From assembly GCF_002868735.1 (NCBI RefSeq), contig NZ_CP025611.1, positions 428,501-492,500 of the forward strand: a stretch of DNA of 64,000 nt, read 5' to 3'. Every line of letters starts with the position of its first letter. Within the stretch, counting starts at the first letter, position 1. Both the position numbers and the translations under genes were made by a program. Under the pieces are notes generated by a model, which ran no database searches, was not told the origin of the DNA, and was given only the letters and a program-made list of their open reading frames with translations. Positions 63,802 to 64,000 of this stretch are shown piece after piece. The DNA comes from Niveispirillum cyanobacteriorum. Lineage in GTDB: Bacteria; Pseudomonadota; Alphaproteobacteria; Azospirillales; Azospirillaceae.

Positions 63802-64000
63802 GATGGCCAGGGCCATGGCCAGACCCAGCATCAACCCGATCAGCAGCAGGGAGGTGCTGGCATTCCGGTCCAGGTCCCCGACCAGTTCCTCTGAAGTGCG
63901 TTCGTTCAGTTGGATCAGCTTGTTGATCTCAACCTGCATCTCCTGGAACTTCGGGGTTAGCACATCGCGCATCATGTTGCCGGCTTCGACATCCTTTTCC
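62728..64000 (-). CDS. Methyl-accepting chemotaxis protein, duplicated pair member 2 (partial)
   Basis: The gene runs off the right edge of the window, so its N-terminus and first transmembrane helix are missing. About 423 residues are visible: the end of the sensor ([36 protein letters not shown]), TM2, HAMP and the complete signalling domain ending [10 protein letters not shown]. An internal Met at 63975 is not the true start. The signalling half matches member 1 nearly exactly, but the visible sensor tail differs, though the MMRD...KFQE...NKLI...LNE pattern is retained. Confidence 0.92.
   Translation of the reverse strand, partial: EKDVEAGNMMRDVLTPKFQEMQVEINKLIQLNERTSEELVGDLDRNASTSLLLIGLMLGLAMALAIAAGWSLISGVVKPVRSMTDTMNRLAKHELTVAVEGGDRGDEIGDMARAVQVFKDGLIEADRLAEVQKQEQAAKEARAARVNDLIKAFDEQSSAVLRTVSSAATELDATAQSMSAIAEETNRQAAAAAAAAEQTTANVQTVAAAAEEMAASITEINTQVNRSKTISDRAFTEVRQTDHTVAGLAEAAGKIGAVVQLIQDIAGQTNLLALNATIEAARAGEAGKGFAVVASEVKALANQTAKATEEIAAQVNSVQQATDSSVSAIRSIGTTIQSVSEIGASIAAAMEQQGASTSEISRNVTQAATGTQEVSANVSQVTEAAAQTGASATQVLGAAKELSQQAEHLRARVEQFLADIRAA

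Overview
The window reads as chromosomal DNA of a high-GC alphaproteobacterium, most likely a member of the Rhodospirillales (Azospirillum/Niveispirillum-like). The reasons are the trpG-trpD-trpC-moaC-moeA...lexA gene order, a direct-repeat GTTC-N7-GTTC LexA box, a short RpoH-type sigma-32, MinCDE, an APH-fold homoserine kinase beside rnhA, and many chemoreceptors. No rRNA, tRNA or CRISPR was seen. The species placement is inference from gene content only.

Layout. 1-2.6 kb: end of a DUF1428 gene, a DUF3034 envelope protein with an exported truncated globin, and an ArsR/SRPBCC pair. 2.7-8.9 kb: Bcr/CflA-type efflux pump, ParDE toxin-antitoxin, priA, exported S9 peptidase. 9.0-10.1 kb: an A+T-rich, probably acquired stand-alone restriction-endonuclease-like gene. 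10.2-18.7 kb: divergent polysaccharide deacetylase, trpGDC-moaC-moeA, a triple-PAS soluble chemoreceptor inserted in antisense, and lexA with two LexA boxes. 18.7-29.3 kb: small lipoprotein, REP-like pair, acylphosphatase, GNAT, CorC/HlyC protein, old yellow enzyme, class A PBP, ligA, RHH protein, rnhA, thrB. 29.4-30.8 kb: a sigma-54 phage-shock operon (47-aa membrane peptide, pspA, PspC-domain protein).

31.0-37.9 kb: a tight six-gene minus-strand operon (phrB, flavin amine oxidase, DUF1365, Cfa-like methyltransferase, MFS, DUF3833 lipoprotein). It has a candidate ECF-sigma promoter and resembles photo-oxidative stress/lipid-modification regulons of other alphaproteobacteria. 38-42.3 kb: pdeM, a VOC protein, a two-gene operon of unknown membrane/coiled-coil proteins, and a repeat-flanked accessory segment with a GNAT gene and an IS110 remnant. 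42.4-42.55 kb: a strong candidate small RNA. 42.6-48.2 kb: LysR, trxB, DsbD-family reductase, rpoH with a heat-shock-like promoter. 48.2-56.9 kb: panB, two tandem orphan peptide-type binding proteins, minCDE, PhoH, a family-3 binding protein. 57-64 kb: three transmembrane chemoreceptors, an alpha/beta hydrolase and a MaoC hydratase. The last two chemoreceptors share a near-identical 1.07-kb signalling half. A gap at 60.3 kb carries DnaA-box-like nonamers.

Themes that tie the window together are stress and envelope homeostasis (LexA, RpoH, Psp, photolyase operon, TrxB/DsbD) and chemotaxis input (four MCPs). Small accessory insertions (restriction gene, IS110 remnant, ParDE, repeats) interrupt a conserved housekeeping backbone.
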